Below, piece after piece: positions 44,701 through 51,901 of a stretch of DNA of 64,000 nt. The notes below the pieces were generated by a model, which was given only the letters and a program-made list of their open reading frames with translations, had not been told where the DNA came from and did no database searches. Within the stretch, counting starts at the first letter, position 1, and each line of letters begins with the position of its first letter. A program made the translations under genes and the position numbers. This DNA comes from JBBROS01 sp965213855 (GTDB taxonomy: Bacteria; Pseudomonadota; Alphaproteobacteria; Acetobacterales; Acetobacteraceae): assembly GCA_965213855.1 (NCBI GenBank), contig CBDCAA010000008.1, positions 496,001 through 560,000 of the forward strand. Direction: 5' to 3'.

Positions 44701-45194
44701 GTGACGAGGGGGACGATGGCGATGGAGCAGAGCACGTAGCCGAGCGGGGGCGGGATGCCGAAGCATGCTTCCAGCATGGTGGCGAGGATCACCGCCTCGA
44801 TGGCGAAGAAGATGAAGGTGAAGGAGGCGTAGATCAGCGAGGTGATGGTGGAGCCGATGTAGCCGAAACCGGCGCCGCGGGTGAGCAGGTCGATGTCGAC
44901 GCCGTCGCGGGCGGCGTAGAAGCTGATCGGCAAGGCGGTGGCGAAGATGAGGGCGGAGACGAGCAAGATGGCGGGGACGGCATTGCTGAAGCCGTAGCCG
45001 ATGGTGATGGTGCCGCCGATCGCTTCGAGCGCCAGGAACGAGATGCCGCCGAGCGCGGTGTTGGCGACGCGGAAGCCGGACCAGCGCCGGGCGGCTTTGG
45101 CGGTGAAGCGGAGGGCGTAGTCTTCCAGGGTCTGGTTCGCAACCCACTGGTTATACTCGCGCCGGACGCGAACGATTCGTTGTCGCGCTGCCAT
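41775..45194 (-). CDS. Hybrid sensor histidine kinase with an NCS1 permease-like sensor domain
   Basis: 1,139 residues. Residues about 20-480 form a full multi-helix purine/cytosine permease (NCS1)-like domain (GGISFLALEAIGGTITIGYGF; FVVVSQLKINMTNAYAGSIGWSNFF). Residues 503-540 hold nine cysteines (C503, C506, C518, C526, C529, C530, C536, C540 among them; a putative metal or redox module). Two more helices at about 570-630 lead into HisKA with H686 (SHELRSPLN), an ATPase domain (NLLSNAVKFTH; DTGIGIAPEDTSRIFEPF; GIGLGLTITK) and a receiver with D977 (LLIDISMPG). The architecture parallels the SLC5-fused kinase CbrA. It overlaps its regulator gene and faces an amide ABC transporter operon, so the permease part probably senses an amide-like or urea-like solute. 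Confidence 0.93.
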   Translation of the reverse strand: MAARQRIVRVRREYNQWVANQTLEDYALRFTAKAARRWSGFRVANTALGGISFLALEAIGGTITIGYGFSNAVPAILLVSALIFATALPISFYAARDGVDIDLLTRGAGFGYIGSTITSLIYASFTFIFFAIEAVILATMLEACFGIPPPLGYVLCSIAIVPLVTHGITFISRVQLWSQPVWIVLQILPFAVIALTMGDAIQDWTLYPGTALGADGSFHVALFGAAASVVFSLVAQVGEQVDYLRFLKPRPPGHSLGDALGWWAAMVAGGPGWITIGALKLLGGSFLACLAVASGATPSLAQAPNTMYLVAFEHVIHSPAGALALTACFVVVSQLKINMTNAYAGSIGWSNFFSRLTHSHPGRVVWLVFNIAIALLLMELGIYQAIEHTLVLYSAVAAAWVGALVADLVVNKPLGFSPAHIEFKRAHLYDINPVGCGAMVLAVAAGALAYGGAFGDNVEAFTPFIAFATAFAAAPAIAWATDGRYYLARKPRAHWARQATITCTICENPFEPEDTAFCPAYAGPICSLCCSLDARCHDLCKPHARLSQQILGWAEAWMPRPLRKHLAGPLGRWAGMVALLGVVIGTVLVAIEGHMAALIPGERVALAQALWTAFLILMPVAGVLAWLLTLGHESRQVAQEETRRQTDLLLHEIDAHQRTDAKLQRAKEAAEAANLAKSRYVVGISHELRSPLNAILGYAQLLERDLNISPARREHVRIIRHSGDHMAGLIEGLLDISKIEAGRIEIYRDQVRLGDFLQHLADMFRIQAEARGIGFFFNSPGRMPEIVYTDERRLRQILINLLSNAVKFTHTGEVRLALRWRSEVAEFEVSDTGIGIAPEDTSRIFEPFERVDSGRRLDTSGIGLGLTITKLLTQIMGGELTVASIPGEGSRFTVRLRLSEALHPQNPAPPYLSMAESRVLGYAGRRLTVLVADDDPIHRGLLQDLLSPLGFVVFTATDGDACLSVAAECRPDLLLIDISMPGLDGWTVAERLRRQGFDSLVIIVISANAAELKLSPGANRFHDDVLAKPIGIADLLQRIGSLLQIEWAAPASRDEAHGAPEAALPGPLAAADTQALLELGAIGYVRAIHARLDAIEAATPGDRPTVAHLRRMISRFQIKQFMDALGPARVTRPPPGPEA

Positions 45195-45279
45195 CGATGC
45201 CGTGGTGACTCCCTGGCGGGTGGAAGGCCCCGCTGACCACGTGGGAGATGATCGTGCGCTGCATCATCGCTGCGGCGCC

Positions 45280-45297
45280 ATACGTCATTTGACGTAT
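45280..45297. promoter_or_regulatory. Perfect 18-base palindrome, candidate response-regulator operator
   Basis: ATACGTCA-TT-TGACGTAT: 8-base arms, 2-base centre, no mismatch. It lies in the 166-base gap between the divergent kinase and binding-protein genes, centred about 72 bases before the ATG at 45361 and about 94 bases before the kinase ATG. Size and symmetry suit a LuxR/FixJ-type dimer. It is AT-rich against a GC-rich surround, so chance occurrence is unlikely. Confidence 0.6.
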
Positions 45298-45360
45298 TCC
45301 CCGGACCGCCCCGGGTGACCCAGCGTCGGGAACTGTCAAGAAACCTTGGGGGTTCGAACC

Positions 45361-46635
45361 ATGACCGACGACGCAATGGGCGACGCACGGGGCGCAACGT
45401 TCACGCCGAACCGCCGCCGGGTGCTGCAGGGGCTGGCTGCGCTGCCGGCGGCTGCGATGCTGCCGCGTGCGGCGCTGGCGGCGGGCCCGGCGACGTCGGC
45501 GGTGAACACGACCGGGCTGGCGGTGACGGACGATGCGGTGACGGTCGGGATCCTGCATTCGATCACCGGGACGATGGCGATCAGCGAAACCGGGTCGGTC
45601 GAGGCGGAGAAGCTGGCGATCGCGCAGATCAACGAGTCGGGCGGAGTGCTCGGGCGACAGATCAAGGTGATCCAGGAGGACGGCGCCAGCGACTGGCCGA
45701 ACTTCGCCGAGAAGGCGAAGAAGCTGCTGGCGAGCGACCACTGCGCGGCGGTGTTCGGCTGCTGGACGTCGGCGTCGCGCAAGGCGGTGCTGCCGGTGTT
45801 CGAGCAGTATAACGGGATGCTCTACTACCCGACGTTCTACGAGGGTCTCGAGCAGTCGAAGAACGTGATCTACACCGGGCAGGAGGCGACGCAGCAGATC
45901 CTGGCCGGGCTGGACTGGGTGAACAAGACGAAGGGCAGCAAGTCGTTCTACCTGCTCGGGTCGGACTACATCTGGCCGCGTACGTCGAACAAGATCGCGC
46001 GCAAGCACATCGAGGGGCACCTGACCGGGTGCAAGGTGGTGGGCGAGGACTACTTCCCGCTCGGGCACACGCAGTTCAACTCGGTGATCAACAAGATCAA
46101 GCTGAGCAAGCCGGACGTGATCTACGCCATCATCGTCGGCGGATCGAACGTTGCGTTCTACAAGCAGCTGAAGGCGGCGGGCGTCGATCTCAGCAAGCAG
46201 ACGTTGCTGACGATCTCCGTCACCGAGGACGAGATCGAGGGGATCGGCGGCGAGAACATCGCCGGCGCGTTCGCCTGCATGAAATATTTCGAGAGCCTGA
46301 AGAACCCGAACAACGAGAAGTTCGTGCCGGCCTTCCAGAAGATGTGGGGGCCGAAGACGGTGATCGGCGACGTGACGCAGGCGGCGTATCTGGGGCCGTG
46401 GCTATGGAAGCTGACGGCGGAGAAGGCGGGCAGCTTCGATATCGACAAGATCGCCGCGGCGTCGCCGGGGATCGAGTTCAAGGGGGCGCCCGAGGGCTAC
46501 GTCCGGATCCACGAGAACCATCATCTGTGGAGCAAGACGCGGGTGGGGAAGGCGCTGGTCGACGGCCAGTACGAGGTCGTGTTCGAGACGGCGGACCTGG
46601 TCGAGCCGGACCCGTTCCCGAAAGGCTATCAGTAA
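45361..46635 (+). CDS. Amide/urea-type ABC transporter substrate-binding protein (FmdD/UrtA-like)
   Basis: 424 residues with a Tat signal (NRRRVLQGLAALPAAAMLPRAALAAG). The mature part has the UrtA/FmdD hallmark VTVGILHSITGTMAISETGSVEAEKLAI, GGVLGRQIKVIQEDGASDWP, FGCWTSASRKAVLPVFEQYNGMLYYPTFYEGLEQSKNVIYTG. Genes for two permeases, two ATPases and formamidase follow, as in the Methylophilus fmd cluster, so a short-chain amide or urea is the expected ligand. The ATG follows GGGGGTTCGAACC; a GTG at 45346 is less likely. First gene of the operon, downstream of the palindrome. Confidence 0.9.
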   Translation: MTDDAMGDARGATFTPNRRRVLQGLAALPAAAMLPRAALAAGPATSAVNTTGLAVTDDAVTVGILHSITGTMAISETGSVEAEKLAIAQINESGGVLGRQIKVIQEDGASDWPNFAEKAKKLLASDHCAAVFGCWTSASRKAVLPVFEQYNGMLYYPTFYEGLEQSKNVIYTGQEATQQILAGLDWVNKTKGSKSFYLLGSDYIWPRTSNKIARKHIEGHLTGCKVVGEDYFPLGHTQFNSVINKIKLSKPDVIYAIIVGGSNVAFYKQLKAAGVDLSKQTLLTISVTEDEIEGIGGENIAGAFACMKYFESLKNPNNEKFVPAFQKMWGPKTVIGDVTQAAYLGPWLWKLTAEKAGSFDIDKIAAASPGIEFKGAPEGYVRIHENHHLWSKTRVGKALVDGQYEVVFETADLVEPDPFPKGYQ

Positions 46636-46665
46636 CCCCCGGGTCGTCGGGAACAGGAGGTCAGC

Positions 46666-47592
46666 ATGTTTGCCGGATATTCGCTGGGCGACATCGGCTC
46701 CATCATGGCCATGCAGGGGTTCGCCGGGCTGATCCTGTTCTCGGTGTTCGTGCTGATGGCGCTCGGCCTGGCGGTGATCTTCGGGCAGATGGGCGTCATC
46801 AACATGGCGCACGGGGAGTTCATGATCCTCGGCGCCTACGTGACGTTCCTGACGTCGAAGCTGTTCACGACCTACCTGCCCGGCGTGTTCGCGGGCTACT
46901 TCTTCGTCGCGATCGTGCTGGCGTTCCTTGCGTCGGGGGCGCTCGGCATGGCGGTCGAGTGGGTGCTGATCCGGCGGCTGTATAAGCGGCCGCTCGACAC
47001 GCTGCTCGCGACCTGGGGGCTGAGCCTGATCCTGCAGCAGGTGTTCCGGTCCGTGTTCGGGGCGCGGGAGGTGGGTGTCGACCAGCCGGACTGGATGATG
47101 GGCGCCACCGACCTGACCGACACGATCCAGATCCCGATCAATGGGCTGATCGTGATGGTGCTGACGACGGTGATCACGATCTTCGTCTACCTGCTGATCT
47201 TCCGGCTGGGTTGGGGCAAGCAGGTGCGGGCCGTGATGTCGAACCGGGCGATGGCCGGCGCCGTCGGCATCAACACCGAGCGTGTGGACCTGATCACGTT
47301 CGGGCTGGGATGCGGGATCGCGGGCGTCGCGGGCAGCGCGTTCACCATGATCGGCTCGACGAGCCCCACGGCCGGGCAGCTCTACATCGTCGACACGTTC
47401 CTGATCGTCGTGTTCGGCGGCGCGGCGAGCCTGGCCGGCACGATCGCGTCGGCCTTCACGATCAGCCAGGCCCGGTCGACGCTGGAGTTCTTCCTCAGCG
47501 GGTCGATGGCGCAGGTGATCGTGCTGCTTGCGGTGATCGGCATCCTGATGATCCGGCCGCAGGGCCTGTTCACGCTCAAAGTCCGGCGCTGA
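46666..47592 (+). CDS. ABC permease, LivH/UrtB/FmdE-like
   Basis: 308 residues with about eight hydrophobic helices. Branched-chain permease features: MALGLAVIFGQMGVINMAHGEFMILGAY, GLSLILQQVFRSVFG, VRAVMSNRAMAGAVGINTERVDL (cytoplasmic coupling loop) and IVVFGGAASLAGTIASAF. MAHGEFMILGAY is characteristic of UrtB/FmdE. It starts 30 bases after the binding-protein gene with AGGAGGT-type Shine-Dalgarno sequence (ACAGGAGGTCAGC). Confidence 0.92.
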   Translation: MFAGYSLGDIGSIMAMQGFAGLILFSVFVLMALGLAVIFGQMGVINMAHGEFMILGAYVTFLTSKLFTTYLPGVFAGYFFVAIVLAFLASGALGMAVEWVLIRRLYKRPLDTLLATWGLSLILQQVFRSVFGAREVGVDQPDWMMGATDLTDTIQIPINGLIVMVLTTVITIFVYLLIFRLGWGKQVRAVMSNRAMAGAVGINTERVDLITFGLGCGIAGVAGSAFTMIGSTSPTAGQLYIVDTFLIVVFGGAASLAGTIASAFTISQARSTLEFFLSGSMAQVIVLLAVIGILMIRPQGLFTLKVRR

Positions 47593-47602
47593 GGGGGCCC
47601 GC

Positions 47603-48742
47603 ATGAACTTCCTCAATCGCAAGGACGTGCTGTGGATCGCGATACTGGCGCTGGTGCTGCTGGTGGTGTTCCCGATGACGCTGGGGACGTTCCGGCTGAA
47701 CCTGTTCGGCAAGTACCTGACCTACGGGTTCGTGGTGCTCGGGCTGGTGCTGTGCTGGGGCGATGCGGGGATCCTGAGCCTGGGGCAGGGCGTGTTCTTC
47801 GGGCTCGGCGGCTACTGCATGGCGATGTTCCTGAAGCTGGAATCGTCGACGCCGGAGGCGACCAAGATCCAGAGCACGCCGGGGATCCCGGACTTCATGG
47901 ACTGGAACCAGATCACGGAGCTGCCGTGGTTCTGGCAGCCGTTCCACAGCCTGGGGTTCAGCCTGGCGGCGGTCGTGCTGGTGCCGGTCATCCTCGCCTT
48001 CGTCATTGGCATGGCGATGTTCACGCGCCGGGTCGGCGGCACGTATTTCGCCATCATCACGCAGGCGATCGCCGCGATCATGACCATCCTGATCATCGGC
48101 CAGCAAGGTTACACCGGCGGCGTGAACGGGATCACCGATCTGCGCTCGCTGCTCGGGTGGGATATTCGGACCGACCACGCCAAGGACATCCTGTATTTCG
48201 TCAACGCCGGCCTGCTGCTGGGCGCGGTGCTGCTGAGCCAGTTCGTGCGGCGGAGCAAGCTCGGCCGCATCCTGGTGGCGATGCGCGACAAGGAAGACCG
48301 CGTCCGCTTCTCCGGCTACGACGTCGCCCACTTCAAGGTCTTCGTGTTCTGCTTTGCCGCCGCCTTGGCCGGGGTGGGCGGCGCGATGTTCACATTGCAG
48401 GTCGGCTTCATGTCGCCGTCCTTCGTCGGGACCGTCCCGTCGATCGAGATGGTGATCTACTGCGCCGTCGGCGGCCGGACGTCTCTGCTGGGGGCGATCT
48501 ACGGCGCCGTCCTTGTGAATGCGGCGCGGTCGAGCCTGTCCGAGGCGGCGCCGGAGCTGTGGTTGTTCGGGCTCGGGTCGTTGTTCATCATCGTGGTCGT
48601 CGCATTCCCGAACGGGCTCGCGGGCATCTATCGCGCGCACATCGACCCGTTGCTGGACCGCGTGCTGCCGAAGGCGCGCGGGCGTGCGCCGACCATCGCC
48701 TCCGTCGAGAGCCCGGCCCATGCCGCGCCGGTGACCGAGTGA
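47603..48742 (+). CDS. ABC permease, LivM/UrtC/FmdF-like
   Basis: 379 residues, multi-helix. Family features: LCWGDAGILSLGQGVFFGLGGYCMAMFL, RVGGTYFAIITQAIAAIMTILI, LVAMRDKEDRVRFSGYDVAHFKVFVF (coupling loop) and GGRTSLLGAIYGAVLVNAARSSLSEAAPELW. A roughly 60-residue loop between helices (SSTPEATKIQSTPGIPDFMDWNQITELPWFWQP) is typical for UrtC. The TGA overlaps the next ATG (GATGG). Confidence 0.92.
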   Translation: MNFLNRKDVLWIAILALVLLVVFPMTLGTFRLNLFGKYLTYGFVVLGLVLCWGDAGILSLGQGVFFGLGGYCMAMFLKLESSTPEATKIQSTPGIPDFMDWNQITELPWFWQPFHSLGFSLAAVVLVPVILAFVIGMAMFTRRVGGTYFAIITQAIAAIMTILIIGQQGYTGGVNGITDLRSLLGWDIRTDHAKDILYFVNAGLLLGAVLLSQFVRRSKLGRILVAMRDKEDRVRFSGYDVAHFKVFVFCFAAALAGVGGAMFTLQVGFMSPSFVGTVPSIEMVIYCAVGGRTSLLGAIYGAVLVNAARSSLSEAAPELWLFGLGSLFIIVVVAFPNGLAGIYRAHIDPLLDRVLPKARGRAPTIASVESPAHAAPVTE

Positions 48743-49497
48743 TGGCGGCGGTGAACAGCAAGACCGACTACCTGCTGGCCGTCGAGGGCCTGACGGTGTC
48801 GTTCGACGGGTTCCGGGCGGTCGATGACCTGTCGTTCTACCTGGACCGCAACGAGATCCGGGTCATCATCGGCCCCAACGGCGCCGGCAAGACGACCGTG
48901 CTGGACCTGATCTGCGGCCGCACCCGCGCCACGGCCGGCTCCGTCAGCTTCAAGGGCCACGAGCTGACCAAGATGCGCGAACACGAGATCGTCCGTGCCG
49001 GGGTCGGGCGGAAGTTCCAGACGCCGTCGATCTACGAGGACCTGACGGTGTTCGAGAACCTGGAGATCAGCTACCCGCGCGGCCGGTCGGTGTTCGGCGC
49101 CCTGGCGTTCAAGCGGGACCGGGCGGTGCAGGAGCGTGTGGAGCAGGTGGCGCGGGACATCTTCCTGCACGACCACCTGGACGACATGGCCGAGTATCTG
49201 AGCCATGGGCAGAAGCAGTGGCTCGAGATCGGGATGCTGCTGATCCAGGACCCGGCGCTGCTGATGCTCGACGAGCCGGTGGCCGGCATGAGCGTGAGCG
49301 AGCGGACCAAGACGGCCGAGCTGCTCCACCGCGTGCTGAAAGACCGGTCGGTGCTGGTGATCGAGCACGACATGGGGTTCGTCGAGGAGATCGCCCACAA
49401 GGTGACGGTGCTGCACCAGGGCAAGGTGTTGTCCGAGGGGTCGGTGGCGCGGGTGAAGGCGGACCCGAAGGTGGTGGAGGTCTATCTTGGCCACTGA
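48742..49497 (+). CDS. ABC ATPase, LivG/UrtD-like
   Basis: 251 residues. Walker A GPNGAGKTT, RKFQTPSIYEDLTVFENLEIS, signature LSHGQKQWLEIGMLL, Walker B LLMLDEPVAGMSVSER and H-loop VIEHDMGFVEEIA. RKFQTPSI and LSHGQKQWLEI are the forms found in UrtD-type ATPases of urea and amide transporters. The last 11 bases overlap the second ATPase gene. Confidence 0.93.
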   Translation: MAAVNSKTDYLLAVEGLTVSFDGFRAVDDLSFYLDRNEIRVIIGPNGAGKTTVLDLICGRTRATAGSVSFKGHELTKMREHEIVRAGVGRKFQTPSIYEDLTVFENLEISYPRGRSVFGALAFKRDRAVQERVEQVARDIFLHDHLDDMAEYLSHGQKQWLEIGMLLIQDPALLMLDEPVAGMSVSERTKTAELLHRVLKDRSVLVIEHDMGFVEEIAHKVTVLHQGKVLSEGSVARVKADPKVVEVYLGH

Positions 49498-50191
49498 GCG
49501 ACGCCTGGCCGTCCATGGCCTGAAGGCGGGGTATGGGCAGAGCGAGGTGCTGCACGCGCTCGATTTCTCGGTCGGTGCCGCGGAGATCGTCGTGGTGCTC
49601 GGCCGGAACGGCATGGGCAAGAGCACGCTGATGAAGACGCTTGTGGGGCTGATCCCGACGAAGGGCGGAACGATCGAGCTGGACGGGACGGACCTGGCGC
49701 ATCTGAAGACGTATCAACGGGTGGCGCGCGGGCTCGCGTATGTGCCGCAGGGCCGCATGATCTTCCCGGCGATGACGGTGCAGGAGAACATCGAGACCGG
49801 GCTGTTCGTGCACAAGCAGAAGCGGGTGCCGCCGGACCTGTACACGCTATTCCCGGTGCTGCAGGAGATGCGGTCGCGGCGGGGCGGCAATCTGTCGGGC
49901 GGGCAGCAGCAGCAACTGGCGATCGCGCGGGCGCTGGCGACCAACCCGAGCGTACTGCTGCTGGACGAGCCGACCGAGGGCATCCAGCCGTCGATCATCC
50001 TGGAGCTGGGGCGGACGCTGCGGCGGATCCGCGACGAGCGGGGCCTGAGCATCGTGTGTTCGGAGCAGGTGCTGAGCTTCGCGCTGGACATCGCCGACCG
50101 GGTGATCGTGCTGGAGGGCGGACGCATCGTGCACGAAGACGCGCGGGCGGACGTCGATGAGGCGCAGGTGGCCCGTTACTTGGCCGTTTGA
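49487..50191 (+). CDS. ABC ATPase, LivF/UrtE-like
   Basis: 234 residues. Walker A GRNGMGKST, YVPQGRMIFPAMTVQENIETG, signature LSGGQQQQLAIARAL, Walker B LLLDEPTEGIQPSII and switch region VCSEQVLSFALDIADRV (Gln in place of the more common His in the H-loop, which several UrtE-type proteins share). DEPTEGIQPSI is characteristic of UrtE. Formamidase follows after 20 bases. Confidence 0.93.
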   Translation: MATERRLAVHGLKAGYGQSEVLHALDFSVGAAEIVVVLGRNGMGKSTLMKTLVGLIPTKGGTIELDGTDLAHLKTYQRVARGLAYVPQGRMIFPAMTVQENIETGLFVHKQKRVPPDLYTLFPVLQEMRSRRGGNLSGGQQQQLAIARALATNPSVLLLDEPTEGIQPSIILELGRTLRRIRDERGLSIVCSEQVLSFALDIADRVIVLEGGRIVHEDARADVDEAQVARYLAV

Positions 50192-50211
50192 ACAATCCGA
50201 GGGAGAGAGCG

Positions 50212-51441
50212 ATGACGGACACACTCATCAAGGTCGACCTGTCGCAGTCCGCGTACGAGAACGACTCGATCCACAACCGGTGGCACCCCGAAATCCCGAT
50301 GGTGGCGACGGTGAAGCCGGGGCAGGACTTCATCATCGAGTGCTATGACTGGACCGGCGGGTTCATCAAGAACGACGACAGCGCGGCCGATGTGCGCGAC
50401 ATCGATCTGAGCATCGTGCATTTCCTGAGCGGCCCGGTGGGCGTGGAGGGTGCGGAACCGGGCGACCTGCTGGTGGTGGACTTCCTCGACATCGGCGCGT
50501 TCCCGCATAATGCGTGGGGGTTCAACGGGTTCTTCTCGAAGAAGAACGGCGGCGGGTTCCTGACGGAGCACTTCCCGCAGGCGCAGAAGTCGATCTGGGA
50601 CTTCCACGGCATGTTCACGACGTCGCGGCACGTACCGGGGGTGAACTTCGCCGGGCTGATCCATCCGGGGCTGATCGGATGCCTGCCCGACCCGAAGCTG
50701 CTGGAGACGTGGAACAAGCGGGAGACGGGGCTGATCGCGACGAACCCGACGCGGGTGCCGCCGCTGGCGAACGCGCCGTTCCCGGCGACGGCGCATATGG
50801 GGCGGCTGAAGGGCGACGCGAAGGCCGCCGCGGCGGCGACAGGGGCGCGGACGGTGCCGCCGCGGGAGCATGGCGGGAACTGCGACATCAAGGACCTGTC
50901 GCGCGGGGCGAAGGTCTATTTCCCGGTCTATGTGCCCGGCGCCGGGCTGTCGATGGGCGACCTGCACTTCAGCCAGGGCGATGGCGAGATCACGTTCTGC
51001 GGGGCGATCGAGATGCCGGGCTGGATCCACCTGAAGGTGGACCTGATCAAGGGCGGCATGGCGAAGTACGGGATCAAGAACCCGATCTTCAAGCCGAGCG
51101 TGATCAAGCCGAACTACACGGACTACCTGATCTTCGAAGGCATTTCCGTCGATGAGAGCGGGGAGCAGCACTACCTGGATGTGAACGTCGCATATCGTCA
51201 GGCCTGCCTGAACGCGATCGAATACATGAAGAAGTTCGGGTATTCGGGGGCGCAGGCCTATTCGATCCTCGGCACGGCGCCGGTGCAGGGGCACATCAGC
51301 GGCGTGGTGGACATCCCGAACAGCTGCGCGACCTTGTGGCTGCCGACCGAGATCTTCGATTTCGACATCAACCCGGGTGCGTCGGGGCCGTCGGGCGGGA
51401 TCAAGGGGGGTGTCGACATGCCGTTGGCGCCGGACCTGTAG
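50212..51441 (+). CDS. fmdA: Formamidase
   Basis: 409 residues of the acetamidase/formamidase family, hydrolysing formamide (and some short amides) to ammonia and the acid. Family segments: IHNRWHPEIPMVATVKPGQDFIIECYDWTGG, GPVGVEGAEPGDLLVVDFLDIG, PREHGGNCDIKDLSRGAKVYFPVYVPGAGLSMGDLHFSQGDGEITFCGAIE and SILGTAPVQGHISGVVDIPN. The ATG is preceded by GAGGGAGAGAGCG. Its position directly behind the ABC transporter genes indicates that the imported compound is hydrolysed by it for nitrogen. Confidence 0.95.
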   Translation: MTDTLIKVDLSQSAYENDSIHNRWHPEIPMVATVKPGQDFIIECYDWTGGFIKNDDSAADVRDIDLSIVHFLSGPVGVEGAEPGDLLVVDFLDIGAFPHNAWGFNGFFSKKNGGGFLTEHFPQAQKSIWDFHGMFTTSRHVPGVNFAGLIHPGLIGCLPDPKLLETWNKRETGLIATNPTRVPPLANAPFPATAHMGRLKGDAKAAAAATGARTVPPREHGGNCDIKDLSRGAKVYFPVYVPGAGLSMGDLHFSQGDGEITFCGAIEMPGWIHLKVDLIKGGMAKYGIKNPIFKPSVIKPNYTDYLIFEGISVDESGEQHYLDVNVAYRQACLNAIEYMKKFGYSGAQAYSILGTAPVQGHISGVVDIPNSCATLWLPTEIFDFDINPGASGPSGGIKGGVDMPLAPDL

Positions 51442-51443
51442 CC

Positions 51444-51764
51444 GTGCCGGTCTACGACTATCTGTGCGACGCGTGTGGGCCGTTTTCGGCGGTGCGGCCG
51501 ATGGCGGCGTTCCAGGAGCCGCATCCCTGCGCGGGGTGCGGGGCCTCGGCGCGACGGGCGATGTTGACGGCGCCGGCGTTCTCGGGGATGGACGGCGCGG
51601 CGCGGCGGGCAAATGCGACGAATGAGCGGAGTGCGCACGCGCCGACGCGGGCGACGCGGCACCCGGCGTCATGCGGGTGCTGCCGGCCGGCCAAGCGGAC
51701 GGCGGAGGCGGTCGGGGGAGCGAAGAGCTTTCCGGCGGCGCGGCCGTGGATGATCAGCCACTGA
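51444..51764 (+). CDS. fmdB: FmdB-type zinc ribbon protein
   Basis: 106 residues. The first 45 form an FmdB zinc ribbon: PVYDYLCDACGPFSAVRPM, then EPHPCAGCGASARRAML (two CxxC pairs). The tail ends with HPASCGCCRPAKR. The GTG at 51444, 2 bases after the formamidase stop, gives the canonical FmdB N-terminus. FmdB was first described as a putative regulator in the Methylophilus fmd cluster; its role remains uncertain. Last gene of the operon, followed by a strong hairpin. Confidence 0.85.
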   Translation: MPVYDYLCDACGPFSAVRPMAAFQEPHPCAGCGASARRAMLTAPAFSGMDGAARRANATNERSAHAPTRATRHPASCGCCRPAKRTAEAVGGAKSFPAARPWMISH

Positions 51765-51860
51765 GACCAGCGGCCCATGAGCTGACTTATGCTTGCTGGT
51801 CAGGCTGAAGCTAACCACGGCGGCACCACGAGCGGGGGTGACGCTGCACTGGCGGCCAGA

Positions 51861-51892
51861 CCCTCACCCAACCCTCTCCCGGAGGGAGAGGG
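51861..51892. terminator. Hairpin between convergent fmdB and MFS genes (dispersed repeat)
   Basis: CCCTCTCCC-GGA-GGGAGAGGG, a perfect 9-base stem with a 3-base loop (51872-51892), preceded by CCCTCACCCAA. It has the same left arm as the hairpin at 31601-31636 and likewise lies between convergent genes, fitting a bidirectional terminator. Confidence 0.6.
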
Positions 51893-51901
51893 CTTCCGGC
51901 G

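Noticed and set aside
45351..45360. GGTTCGAACC palindrome just before the binding-protein ATG, like a tRNA T-loop
   Set aside because: No acceptor or anticodon stem can be built around it; it merely overlaps the ribosome-binding region.
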